This document shows, in pieces, positions 9,336 to 24,341 of a DNA stretch of 55,605 bases. Numbering within the stretch: position 1 is the stretch's first letter; every line of letters begins with the position of its first letter. Below the pieces are notes generated by a model that made no database searches, was not told where the DNA came from, and saw only the letters and a list, made by a program, of their open reading frames with translations. This DNA comes from Monosiga brevicollis MX1 (lineage: Eukaryota > Opisthokonta > Choanoflagellata > Craspedida > Salpingoecidae), in assembly GCF_000002865.3 (NCBI RefSeq), contig NW_001865064.1, positions 176,939 to 232,543 on the forward strand. The letters run 5' to 3'. The translations under genes and the position numbers were made by a program.

Positions 9336-11947
9336 TTAAGACTTGATGCGTGGTGGACTACCTGATGCCGTAGCGATCACGCTTGTGCTTGAACGCCCAG
9401 TGCAGGCTCTGCACAACTCAATCGCCTCGTCCAACTTGACCGCCTCCAACGCCCTGACCAGCCGTTTACGGGCGTCGTTGTCCTCGAGCAGATCTTCGGC
9501 CACACGTGCCAAAGAATAGGTGTCGTGCTCCTTTTGTAAACGCTCGCCGGGCCTGGCATTGGCGTGGCGGTACTTTTCAAGGCCGCCTTGGTAGTTGTAA
9601 CGAGGTCCATACGTTGCTTCATCACAGGGCCCACCCAGGTCGAAATCAATCAGGAAAGCCATCGGCTTCGGCCTTTGCTGCGTTTGCACAGTCTCTTCCT
9701 CTGCGACCGCTTCCACGACGAGGTCTTTCAGTGAAAGCTCGTCGTGCGAGGGCTGACGGCTTTGACATGGCGTCACATTGCCGGACTGAGCCTCGGGGCT
9801 GTGCTGGCTCTCCTCCTCCTCCTCCTCCTCCTCTTTCTCCTTCTTTTCCCAGCTGGGCGGCTGAAACATCCAATCTTCCGGCTGCCAGCTGTTGCAAAAG
9901 AGAATGTTGCGCGGCAAAATGTCGCCGTGCACCAAGTCAAGTTTGTGCAACACTTGCACCTGCTTCATGACATCGATCAGCTGCATTGGCACCTGACGGC
10001 CGCACGGGGCCGTCTGTACTCGTGGGTACCGGAGAAGCACCAAGCTCGTCGCAAGGTCCTCCAACACCCACGCCTGGTAAAACTTGCCCGTCTCTGGCAA
10101 CTCGGCAAGCGCACGGAGCAGATCGCGTGATGGTGGGAGGCGGGCAGTGTCATCGCCAATCTGGTACATTGTTGTACCCAAAGACTCGGCTTGGCGGCCC
10201 CAATAGTCGTAGTGCTTGATGACCCACGAGCCCGCACTGTCATGTACGTACTGCTGCACATTGGGCCCGTACGTTTCCTTGCAGGTCCATCCGGCCATGC
10301 CCCGAGCCGGGCAGGGAAAGGGCTCGGAGGAAAGCGGAAATCGATGACCGCTTTCGATAATCTGATGCTGGCGACCCGTCACAAACTCTCTGCAAGCGGT
10401 CAAAAGCGCCCAGACAGCCTGATGGTCGGCGCGGTTTTTGGAGATTTGGGCGGATCCAAGTCGGAGAAAAGCCACGTAGTATTCCTTCTCAAGGCCCTTC
10501 ATCTTTTGAATCGTGGCAACCATGTTACTGCTGGTCAAGTGCAGGACCAGATAAGCGGTCACAATGTCACCACACACATTAATGTTGATGAAGGGATGAA
10601 GTGGGTGCTGCCTGTCCTTTCGCATTTTGTATTTTGGTCCCAAGAGGCCAAGGCGCACAACCTCGTTGCCCACTTGGCCACCAAATTCGTCAAAGTGCTG
10701 GGCGCTCATTTTGCACTCGCCCACGATGACGGGTCGCAGCAGGACGTCAAACCCCACCCAGTCAGCGTGCATGTTGGCTGAGCCAAGAGATGCCTGGTGT
10801 ACCAAGTAAATGGGGTTTCTCACTGGCGCCAGCTTGGTGGCGAGGGTGGATGCGGATGTGTCAGCCAACGGCTCCGTCTCAGATGGGCTGGAGACAGCAA
10901 CCTGGGCCGAAGTCGCAGCAAGGGCAGGGGCAATGAAGTGGTCCTGCAAAGCCAGTGTAATCAGTGACGAGAAGTGTGGCTCATGGCTCTTCACTTCGTT
11001 AGTCAGGCATGCGTTTGTGTACGCGCGGAGCAAAGTCGTATGTATGCCTTCTTGAGGCAGATTGGCAGACAAAAGCTCTTGAGCTCGCTGGACAATCTCA
11101 AGAGCCAGGTAATGACAGCTCGGAGGGAGTTGCACAATGCCAAAATGAAGTTTTTTTTTGACGTTGTGGTTGATGTCGCTAATTTTCGGGGTTTGTGAGG
11201 GTGACATCGTGGGCACGTTGGCCTCCACGTTCGTGGGCAACGAGGCTCCCTTCGGGGTCCACTTGTGTTCTAAGAATTATTGACGGCCCCAAGGCACCAC
11301 AAGTAAGCTTGAGCACCGAGTCCATGCGCACAGGGCCGGCGGGAAACAGCCGTCGCCTGTCGAGCGCCAAGCCAGCGAGCGATGCTTTACCAGGAATGTG
11401 CACATAGTTTTCAAGCTGGTCGCAAGTAAGACGGTTTTTCTTGCAGAGAGTGTACAAAAAGGAAACTTTGTCGACCGACATGCTTGCTAGATGATTCACG
11501 AGGTCATAGCCTTGAGGAGGCGCAAAATCTTGCACGAGGCACTCGAGCTGACAAGCCATAAACAAAGTGAGGGTACGCTGTGAGTCCTTCGTTCCAGACA
11601 TTTGCGTTGTTAGACAGCCGTTTGTGGACACGAGGGGCGGCGGGAAAACCTGATCAACCAACCACTGCGTTTCGCTCCTCCCGCTCCCGCTCCCGCTCTG
11701 CTCGTCGCTCCCGCTCTGCTCGCTGCTCCCGCTCTGCTTGTGCTTGTCGCTCCTCCCGCTGTGCTTGTCGCTCCTCCCGCTGTGCTTGTCGCTCCTCCCG
11801 CTCTGCTTGTCGCTTCTCCCGCTCTGCTTGTGCTTGTGCTTGTCGCTCCTTGAGAAAGCTATTCAGCATCAACGCGGTCGCTTCGGAATCCAGATTTAAT
11901 CCTTTGAGGCGCTCCGCCAAATCAGCAAAGGCCGAATCGAGAGCCAT
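9336..11947 (-). CDS. Coiled-coil, PD-(D/E)xK-like nuclease and kinase-like protein (Crinkler-effector-like)
   Basis: The ATG at 11947 starts an exon (to about 11655) encoding a long charged coiled coil of RQAQREE/AEREKRQAER repeats. A second exon starts near 11577, after a CAG acceptor. The main body is an open frame from about 11240 to 9336 (roughly 630 aa). It contains GFDVLLRPVIVGECK, a D...ExK arrangement typical of PD-(D/E)xK nuclease folds. Next is a protein-kinase-like half: SWVIKHYDY (candidate ATP-site lysine), LVHGDILPRNILF (HxD catalytic loop) and FLIDFDLGG, where DFG reads DFD. An acidic Glu-rich insert separates catalytic loop and DFD. Nuclease-kinase fusions of this type are known among Crinkler (CR) effectors of eukaryotes (family knowledge; assignment inferred). 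The exon 2-3 junction is unresolved because no in-phase GT-AG pair of normal length was found. The 3' end could also be spliced. Confidence 0.6.
11690..11850. repeat. Coding minisatellite for the Glu/Arg/Gln coiled coil
   Basis: A 21-nt-type unit (GCTTGTCGCTCCTCCCGCTCT and variants on the + strand) is repeated in tandem within exon 1 of the minus-strand nuclease/kinase-like gene. On the coding strand the units give RQAQREE-type heptads, so copy number sets coiled-coil length. Confidence 0.85.
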
Positions 11948-12634
11948 GCTTGCGGGTCTTGCGTTCAAGACACCAGACGCGAGGCGGGGAGGTAGCCAAG
12001 TGATCAGCAAAGAGAAGCAGAAAGAAAAAAAAAAAAAACGGTCAAGCAAGAGAAGAAGAAGAAGAAGAAGCCAAAAAGTAAGAAAAAAAATGCACCACCC
12101 GCACCCTCAAAGAAGAATGGCATCACGCCGCCAAACACCACCATCATCTAAAAATAGAACAACGGCTCGGTTTTCGGCGCGCACCGCCAAACGGCTTGAA
12201 ACGGTTTTTTCTGGGCCCACTGTTTACTGCTCGTGCCAAACATTGTTTCCTCGCACGTGACCAGCTCCGACACGGGTGAACGTCATCGTCCAGGCGATCA
12301 ATTACATGCAGATGCATTTGTCAACCAGATAAAAGAGAGAGAGAGCGCGAGAGAGAGAGAGAGAGAGAAAGTGAGAGAAAGGCCGCCAAAAGCTAACAGC
12401 AATTCTGGTGTGTACACGGAGGACGGTTACACTCAAAAAGAACATGGCACACCACCAAACCAAGGGTCGGATGCGGAGGGAAACAAACAGATACAAAAGG
12501 CACAAATCAGGTTCTCAAGACCTCTCCAAAACCCCGATACCCCGCCAACAACGCAACAACGAGACAATGCAGCGACACTCTCCCCGACGGAAAAGAGAAA
12601 AAAAAGGGGGGGGGGGGGGGGGGGGGGGGGGGAA
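11948..12634. other. Intergenic, purine-rich, ends at poly-G
   Basis: No gene is supported. The interval holds A-rich and (GAA)n stretches near 12020-12075, a (GA)n tract at about 12336-12380, and a run of 27 G at 12606-12632 directly before the assembly gap. It is the 5' flank of the 11947 gene and the 3' flank of NOG1. Confidence 0.6.
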
Positions 12635-12684
12635 NNNNNNNNNNNNNNNNNNNNNNNNNNNNNNNNNNNNNNNNNNNNNNNNNN
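12606..12684. other. Poly-G run and assembly gap
   Basis: Twenty-seven consecutive G (12606-12632) and AA are followed by 50 N (12635-12684). The homopolymer probably caused the sequencing gap. The NOG1 stop lies 60 bp beyond it, so no recognised coding sequence is lost. Confidence 0.95.
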
Positions 12685-12745
12685 TGCATGAAGACAGCGC
12701 CCGACTTGGAATCGGCGAGCAAAAGAAAGGCTGTTTCTGACCCAC

Positions 12746-15700
12746 TCAACGACGATCAGCAGTACCGTTGCCGCGCTTGCCCGCAAACAAGTGCTTGGGC
12801 ATGCGGGTGAGGATGCGGCGATCGGCTTCACCCTGACGACCCTGGTAGTTGATGTTGCGCATGCCCAAATTCCGTTTTTGAACAGCCTTGCGCTTTTGAG
12901 CAGCCGTAAGCAAGCCAGCCATACCAGCTGCTTGATCAACTTGGCGATCCATCTGCTTACGAGCCGTGAAGGAGGCCTCGGGACGACGAATGGGCGAGCG
13001 CTCGCGGCGACCACTTCCACGGCGATCATCACGATCGCCATCACGAGACGTATCCATGGCATCACCATCTTCGTTGTCGGAGAGGTATTCACGGCGCTCG
13101 CGCTTCATGTCTTTGGGAAGCTGCTTCAGTTTCTGACGAATGGCCTTGGGCAACACGGGAGCATTGCGTGACTTGCGGAGATGCGCTGCCTGTCGGATGA
13201 TCATTCGCTTGTGTCGGATCCTATAAAAACAGGCAGTAGTGTTGTGAGCTTGAACAAGTGATGATGCTCGTCAACACCTATTGTGCAAAAGGAACCTACA
13301 TGGCTGACTGAGCGCGCGCAACCTTATCGGCTTCGTCCTCGCTCTCCGAATCGTATTCGCCGGCCCGCTCACGAGCCTCTTCCTCCATCTCAAGCTCCTC
13401 CAGCTTGGCCATGATATCAGGGTCGATAAAGTCAGCGACGTTTTTGCCATCGACAATTTCGGGGATGGCGTCATATCGCCATGAATTGTCTTTAAGATCC
13501 CACTCGGCACGCATGTCAGTGGAATATTCAGGGCCGAGTTCGTCTTGCACATCACGAAGTAGCTTGCGATCGCTGTCCATGGCATTGTTTCGAGCCTCTT
13601 CGGCATCAATGCGCTGCTGACGGCCCTTGGTCGGCACGCGACCCATCCGCTTGGCCTCGGCACCATCAGGCACAAAAGCAGGGCGTTCCTAAATCAGAGG
13701 GATGAAAATTTTGTGATGAGGGATGAGAGTTGAAGAACAACGGATGACACGCAGCCAAACACAAGTACAACGATTCTTCACAACTGGAACTTGGCATCAC
13801 GCGATAATTGTGTCCGCACGAAAAAAAATCAGCGTTCAAATTTCTGCATGTTCGATCATCATGTGCCAAGCCAGCTATATTGCTGTTTTCCAGAATCAAA
13901 TGCTAGCATGAAGGGTCCCACGACCAACCTTGTCGTCACGACGGGCGGGCATGGCCACGTGGAGGCGGTTGAGAATGCTCTCAGCTCGGTGTGTGCGAGA
14001 GGCAGCATCAACGCGATGGGCAAGGAGAAGGTCGCAGGAGGTGTTGCGAACGTTGGCAACGCCTTCCTCTGTCAGCGTGCTCATGGTGAGTACAGTGATG
14101 CCGCTCTCCTCAAAGCCAGCGACGACGGCTCGCTTGTCAGCATCGAGGTCCTCGAGCGCCACTGTATCGATCTTGTTGATGACCAAAATCAAGGGCTATA
14201 TACATGCGAAGCAGAGGGAGCGAGATTTAGCATAATGCCTGCTCGTCACAAGAAGACCCAACCGTCACCCCCATTCACCCCCTCTTTGTGTTGCAACTTG
14301 AATTGCACGGCTAACAAGAAGATGCAATCACGGCACCTTGTTGGCGAAAAGAGGCTTGATGTTTTCAAAAAGCGATATTTGCTCAGCAAAGGTGTGACCA
14401 CATTGCTCGGAGAGATCCATGAAGTAGAGGACGCAAGCACGAAGATGGGCGAGGGCAGTAATGGCTTGCATTTCAATGGTGTTGCGCTGTTCAAGTGGCT
14501 GGTCCAAGATACCGGGGGTGTCGATGACCTGCCACCGGAGATGTTTGTAGTCTGTATGACCCACAAAGAGGGATTTTGTGGTAAAGGCGTAGGGTTGCAC
14601 TTCGACATCGGCACGGGTGATCTTGTTGACGAAGGAGGACTTGCCCACGTTGGGAAAGCCGGTCACGAGAAGCGTGCGAGTCGTCGGGTTGATGGACGGC
14701 AGGCGTGACAAATGCTGCCGGACCTTTTGAAGTGTGAAGCAAAACCAAGGACGTAAAGAATGAGTGCAACTCAATGGGGTTTGATGGAAAAAAATAAAAA
14801 ATTGGCAAGATGGAAAAGCAAGGGCCAAGGCAAGGAAGGGGGATAGAGGTAAGTAAAACCGACCTGCTCGAGGTATGCCAGAGAGGACGCTTGGCGCTTC
14901 ATGATAGTGCACATGCGGCCCATGGCAGCACGCTTGAGCTGCTTGCAGCGGTAGAGGCTATCGCCGTACTTGAGGAGGCGCACATAGTCCTTGGCCACGC
15001 TGGGGTTTTGTGATGAAGCAACGGTGAGGCTTTCACAGGGCAGGACTGAGAGGGCACCGCGCTGATGGGATACAGAGGTCAAGCGTACTTGTCAATGAGG
15101 TGACAAGCATTGTTGATGTGACCGAGGGCAAGCTTGTAATGGTCCTTGTCGTAGAGGACGTTCATCAAATCTGCGTAGAAAGGATGAACATCGTCGAGTT
15201 TGGGGAACTGTGTGCCACAGAGAAAGAAACGGGGTGAGAGCGGTTGGTGACGGGAAGTTGAGAGGGCAAGAAGAGCAGATATATGAGTACAAACCTCGGT
15301 GATGATGGTCGATAGCTTGTCATGGAAGGTTTGCTGAGTGTACTTGACCTTGCGGGTGTAAAAAGCACGAATGCGGGTAATTTTGTAATTTCTAAAAAAA
15401 AAAGGAGCGATTCGGCAGGCGAGCTGCATGAGAGAACGAGGCGATGACAGTGGCACAAACGATGAAAGGGGCTAGAACGAGGACGAGAGCTGACTTGTGA
15501 ATGACAGTCGGGGTCTTGCGCTGAGTACGCGAGAGCACAATGTCAATAAAATCCTGAGAGACGAGGTATATTGACAGGAGGGAGGTGAGCCGAGATGATG
15601 CACAGCCATAAGAAGGTGCAGACATGCTACGAGGGCATGTGTGCTGATTTCTTCCCGCCGTGGCTCTCTGCCCCTTTCTCCAACTGCCCGTGCTCCATTC

Positions 15701-15889
15701 TCACGTTGACGTCGTTGATGGCCCTGAGGGTCAAGAAAAGACCACGTGTGCGAGCACGTAAGAATCCGCGACACGACAATTCGCCCGTACCTTGGCCGTG
15801 GGCACAATGGTGATGGACTTGAAGTTGTACTGCTTGCCACCCGACCCTGTGGTCGTGCCAGCACTGCCAGCACCCGCTGCCGCCGCCAT
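12746..15889 (-). CDS. GTPBP4: Nucleolar GTP-binding protein 1 (NOG1)
   Basis: Nine exons, all in phase: 15889-15791, 15553-15495, 15391-15295, 15207-15089, 14999-14864, 14723-14337, 14195-13929, 13688-13300, 13220-12746 (675 aa). NOG1 is an essential GTPase of 60S ribosome assembly in the nucleolus. The first exon has [13 protein letters not shown] and the second [19 protein letters not shown], both NOG1 N-terminal signatures. The Obg-type G domain shows G1 ([10 protein letters not shown]), G3 (DTPG) and G4 (NKID), with [19 protein letters not shown] as switch region. The C-terminus is basic and ends [16 protein letters not shown], like orthologues. The protein is slightly longer than human (634 aa) because of an Ala/Gly/Thr-rich N-terminal extension. 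It is divergent from SHMT across a 2.7-kb repeat-rich gap. Confidence 0.96.
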
Positions 15890-15943
15890 TGCTCCGGACG
15901 GTCCGCGTCGTGTGAGCAAGGGTATGTGCGCGCGCGCGTCTGG

Positions 15944-15978
<35 letters not shown>

Positions 15979-16501
15979 GAAGAGAGAAAGGAAGTGGAGC
16001 GTGTGTGGGGAACACGCGTGTGTGGTTGGGTGAGAGAGGCGTCAAAGGTGAGGGCCTGCGGGTAGAGAAAGGCGTGTGATGATCATTTTTCTAGAGAGAG
16101 TGTGTGTGAAGTTGGTTGGGTGATAGTGTAATTTCAAAGGTGTTTTAAGAGATATTCGTCATTGCTCGATAAATCTTAGAGAGGCGTTCTGATTGCATCA
16201 ATCATGTCAGAGAAGGTCCAGACTACAACTTCAAAACCTGGAACAAAAGTCAGCACACGCGGACCCCCTTCAATTTGTAAGAGATACAAATCGGAGAGGG
16301 CGAAGCGGGGGCCGTTCGTACGTATGAATGCGAATGGATCAAGGGCAGCCCCTTCCCCTGCTTTGGCTTTGCCTCCCTGCTTTGCTGTTCCTGGCTGACA
16401 ACATCCACCGTTGTGGGCTTTACTCTGCCTTTCTCGGTCGCTGCTCTGGCGATGTTTGCGCGGGCTGCAGCAAAACCAAAGCGCAAAGCAGAGAGCCACC
16501 A

Positions 16502-16572
<71 letters not shown>
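16502..16572. repeat. (AC)n microsatellite
   Basis: About 35 AC units with a TGC interruption near 16531. Visible directly. Confidence 0.9.
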
Positions 16573-16574
<2 letters not shown>

Positions 16575-17941
16575 GCCGCGTGGGTAAAGTATTTTGTTGT
16601 TGCAAAAGGGTGTTGTTGTGCCTGTCGTATTTTAGTGTTGTAGGGATATGACATTGTTGAGTATACTGTTTACAACATCTGTTGCCGTTCCCGTAAAGCG
16701 GCGGTCGGTCGGGCGTGGCGATGAATGTTCTGAGCACGATACCGTGGCGGCACCGACCTTGACCTCGAACATTGTTCTTGCCTCGCGGCCATCCTTGAAA
16801 GATGGCCCCATCGCGGCCTCACGGTGGTGCGGAGCAGCCAGTAAGCTTTGGTTCGGGAATACCTCCTAAAGAGGAGACACGCGTTTGAATTGGAAAAAGA
16901 GAAAACCGCGCGCTTCAGCTTCTGGCACGTGACAGGTGTTGTGCCCAATATCGCTTCTTTTCGCGATGCATGCCACAGCACCGTGTCCAGCACCAGCAGG
17001 CCATCCCAGCAACCAGCAAGGCATCAGAACCGCTCTTGCAACCCCCGCTCCCCGAACAGAGCTCGCGATCACCACCTGCCTGCCATCGCGGTCTCCTTGA
17101 CGGACGTCGCGCGACCTTCACCATCATAACGTTTATGATACTGTATACCCAAATCAAATTGGTACCACACCAGATGATGCCATCCAGAGGCTTTACCAAA
17201 GCAAAGTACCACACATATCACAGTCCGATCCCACACACACACACTATTCCTTTTGTCTGTTTCTGCTTCTGTTGGTTCGTCTCTCTCTCTTTGTGGTTTG
17301 TTTGCTCTTTTGTCTCTCTTTTGTCTTTGTGTGTGTCTCTCTCTGTGTCTCCTCTCTCTCTCTCTTTGTCGCTCTCTCTCTCTTTGTCTCTCTCGCTCTT
17401 GATCGCTCGCTCTTGATCGCTCTCTCTCTCTTTGTCTCTCTTTCTATGGCTTTGACGCATTTTTCTTTTTCTCTTTGCCCACCGAATGTAAGCGGCCCCC
17501 TTTCTGCTTCCCCTCTGCTTCTCTGCCCCCTTCCCCTCTCTCCCTCTCCCTCTCTCTCTTCTCTTCTCCTGCAGTACTGTACCAGTGAGTCAGTCAGATG
17601 GCAGCGTGATCGATATGGCCCACTGCCAACTGCTCTTCTTCTAGTTGGAGTGGTGACTGGATATACACCCAAGAGACAGAGATCTTGCTGCCCCCTTTTC
17701 CCCTCCACAAAACGCCCCTCACACTCTGTGTGTGTGTGTGTGTGTGCGTTCGTGGCACATGTCACCCAGTGGCTTGCTCAATCCGCCTTTTGATCAACAC
17801 AACACCTCTATCTCTCTGTTTGTGTCTCTGTCTCCGTCCTCCCATTCCCCATTCTCTCTCTCTCTGTTAACCCTCTCTCTTCACTCTGTCCCTCTATCTC
17901 TGTCCCTCTATCTCTCTCTCTATCCTGTCTCTCTGTCTCTG

Positions 17942-17976
<35 letters not shown>

Positions 17977-18031
17977 GTCTCTGTCTCTCTCTCTCTTTGG
18001 TATCACTGGCGTTTGGCGGTCTGTATTCGTG

Positions 18032-18032
<1 letters not shown>

Positions 18033-18084
<52 letters not shown>
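18033..18084. repeat. (GT)n microsatellite
   Basis: About 26 uninterrupted GT units lie upstream of SHMT. Such tracts can adopt Z-DNA. Confidence 0.9.
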
Positions 18085-18086
<2 letters not shown>

Positions 18087-18544
18087 TGGCCTTGCCATCT
18101 TTTCTTTGGTCTGTGTGTGGCTTGGGCATGTGCCACTGGTACTTGTGCTGCTGCTGCTGTTTGTTTGTTGGATGTGTGATGCTGCCTGCTTGCTTCTCCA
18201 TCACACACACTCTCACATTCACACACCTCATTTTGGCATCGAGTGATTCAGGTCTCGCCTGTTCTTCACTGTGCTTGATAATCGTGTAGCCTTGTCCTCC
18301 TCCTCCTCCTCCTCCTCCTCCTCCTCTTTCGATCTCTCGTCATCGTACCCTTCACGCACACACACACACGCACGCACCTCCTTCTTTTGCCGTGGCCCGT
18401 GTCACGCGAGCCAACCTCACGCCCGTTGCCCTTGCCACCCTGTGGCCTGTATCGCATCGTAGGCTGTTGTCGAGCCGGACGCTTCAGCAGATCCTTCCAT
18501 CTCGTGCCCGCACGCTCTTCGCTCTTTGCAACATTACCCGCACC

Positions 18545-20246
18545 ATGGCCTCGGTCTCGGACATCCCCACCACCCTTCCTGGTCACACCTCGCTTCAGGA
18601 GCACGACCCTGAAATCTACGACATTATCCGCAAGGAGAAGGAACGTCAACGCTCGGGCCTCGAGCTCATCGCCTCGGAGAACCTCACCTCCCGTGCCGTG
18701 CAAGAGTGCCTCGGCTCTTGCCTCACCAACAAGTATGCCGAGGGCCTTCCCGGCGGCCGGTATGTACCCTCTTCCTCTTCCTCTTCCTCTTCCTCTTCCT
18801 CTTCCTCTTCCTCTTCCTCTTCCTCTTCCTCTTCCTCTTCCTCTTCTTCCTCTTCCTCTTCTTCCTCTTCCTCTTCTTCCTCCTCCTCCTCTTCCCTCTC
18901 CGCCTCGCTTTCTTTCTCACCCGCCCACTGCCCGTCCGAGCCCCTTAGCTACTACGGTGGCAACGAGTACATTGACATGATTGAGAACCTGTGCCGCGAT
19001 CGTGCTCTCGCTGCCTACAACCTCAACCCCTCAGAGTGGGGCGTCAACGTCCAACCTTACTCGGGCTCGCCAGCCAACCTCGCCGTCTACACGGCCCTCC
19101 TCCGCCCCCACGATCGCATCATGGGCCTCGACCTCCCCTCCGGTGGCCACCTCACCCACGGCTACTACTCGTACTCTCCCCGCGATGGCAGCACCAAGAA
19201 AATCAGCGCCACCTCCGTCTTCTTCGAGTCCCTGCCCTACCAGGTGTCCAGCGAAACGGGCCTGCTCGACTACGAGGAGCTGCAGAAGCGTGTCGATCTC
19301 TTCAAGCCCCAGCTCATCATCTGCGGTGGCAGTGCCTACCCCCGCGATTGGGACTACAAGCGCTTCCGCGAGATCGCCGACTCCTGCTCCGCCCTCCTCA
19401 TGTGTGACATGGCCCACATCAGGTGCGTTTTTGAGTTCTGGACATCCAACCCGCAACCTTGCCCCTCTCCTTCCATATTCTACCGGCCCCCGTCGCTCCG
19501 ACATGGTTGCTCACCACACGCCCCTTATTCTTGCCCCTTCCATCAGCGGACTGGTCGCCACCCAGGAGGCCAACAACCCCTTTGAGTACTGCGACATTGT
19601 GACCACCACCACCCACAAGTCAATGCGTGGCCCCCGCTCCGGCATGATCTTCTTCAAGAAGGACGATCGCGGCTTTGAGAGCAAGATCAACTTTGCCGTC
19701 TTCCCCATGCTCCAGGGTGGTCCCCACGAGCACCAGATTGCTGCCGTGGCTACTCAGCTCAAGGAGGTTGCCTCCCCTGAATTCAAGCAATACATCCAGC
19801 AAGTCAAGAAGAACTGCAAGGCCCTCGCGGCCGCCCTCGTCGAGAAGGGCCACGCCCTTGCCACGGGTGGCACTGATAACCACCTCATCCTCTGGGACCT
19901 CCGCCCCCACGGTGTCACCGGCTCCAAGATGGAGAAGCTTTGCGACGCCATCCACATCACGCTCAACAAGAACGCCATTCTGGGCGACCGCTCCGCCCTC
20001 GCCCCCGGCGCCGTGCGCATCGGTGCCCCCGCCCTCACTACTCGTGGCTTCAACGAGGAGCACATGAAGGTGGTCGCCGACTTTCTTGACCGCGCCCTCC
20101 GCGCCTGCATCGACATTCAAAACGAGGTCGGCAAGCCCCTCAAGGACTTCCTTCCCGCCATCGAGAAGAGCGAGGTTGTGGCCCAGCTGCGCAAGGACGT
20201 CAACGCCTTTGCCTCACAGTTCCCTCTTCCGGGTGCTGAGATGTAA
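18545..20246 (+). CDS. SHMT: Serine hydroxymethyltransferase
   Basis: Exons are 18545-18759, 18949-19422 and 19547-20246 (462 aa), joined in phase 2. The enzyme converts serine and tetrahydrofolate to glycine and 5,10-methylene-THF using PLP. Visible motifs are [15 protein letters not shown] near the N-terminus, [12 protein letters not shown] across intron 1, [20 protein letters not shown] across intron 2, and the PLP-lysine motif [14 protein letters not shown]. The start is the first ATG in frame (ACCATGG context). The frame stays open upstream without an ATG and encodes an Arg-rich, acid-free stretch that looks like a mitochondrial leader (see findings). Intron 1 is 189 nt, a multiple of three and stop-free, made largely of (TTCCTC)n. 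From the ATG at 18545 the protein would be cytosolic. Confidence 0.96.
18771..18897. repeat. (TTCCTC)n hexanucleotide array in SHMT intron 1
   Basis: About 20 near-perfect TTCCTC units degenerate at the 3' end to TTC/TCC units. They occupy two thirds of the intron and form an extended polypyrimidine tract before the TTAG acceptor at 18948. Confidence 0.92.
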
Positions 20247-20686
20247 AAGCGCCCAACACCGTTCCCCCCCCCCCCCCAAAGTCCCCTCCTCTGGTTTTGG
20301 GGCATGCTAAGTGACATGCCTTGTTTCTGTCTTTACATGTTAAAACAAACGAACAAAAACTCCAAAAACAAATTAAAAACTGCCGCTCCTCGGAAACCCG
20401 CCGGCATCGAACTTGATTGTCAAGTTTTTCGACTGTTGGTAGGCACTGGGTTCGAAGCTGGGCAGTTCCGGTCCACTCGTGTTCCGGTTAGGATTGATCA
20501 CCCCCCGATTTCTCTTTGTTGCTCGGTTGTCTTTTTTTTTTTAAGCTTTCGCCCGTGGCTAGAGCTTTGAATTGAAAGTGCTCGCACCAATCAACGCCCT
20601 CTTGTACCTGTATACCTCTCCCCCGCCATGCCGCCATGAACAATCCATCAAGAGTTTACACTTTGATTTTTCGCTCAACAAGCGCC
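20247..20686. other. Convergent intergenic region
   Basis: About 440 bp between the stops of SHMT (+) and the amine oxidase gene (-). It contains a C-run near 20266-20277 and A-rich sequence near 20340-20380. No gene or stable hairpin is seen. Confidence 0.6.

Positions 20687-24341
<3,655 letters not shown>

Larger units (their letters stand above)
15890..18544. other. Divergent intergenic region packed with microsatellites
   Basis: About 2.65 kb lies between the starts of NOG1 (-) and SHMT (+). It holds (GT)n at 15944-15976, (AC)n at about 16502-16572 with one TGC interruption, pyrimidine-rich (CT)n and TCTCTTTG arrays at about 17280-17450 and 17800-18000, (GT)n at 18033-18084, and (CCT)n at 18296-18326. 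Open frames here are mostly repeat translations, and I find no supported gene. A minus-strand open stretch near 16176-16490 is non-repetitive but unrecognised. Confidence 0.55.

Noticed and set aside
16176-16571. Minus-strand frame through the AC repeat upstream of NOG1
   Set aside because: Its first part is repeat translation, and the remaining 60 codons have no recognisable domain or splice support.
17244-18289. Several long frames in CT/GT repeats
   Set aside because: Ser/Leu/Val/Cys monotony shows they are microsatellite translations.
19031-20120. Long minus-strand frames opposite SHMT
   Set aside because: They are shadows of codon-biased SHMT exons on the opposite strand.
20430-20480. 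GGTTCGAA-like tRNA B-box
   Set aside because: No matching A-box or cloverleaf could be drawn around it; there are no tRNA genes that I can support in the window.
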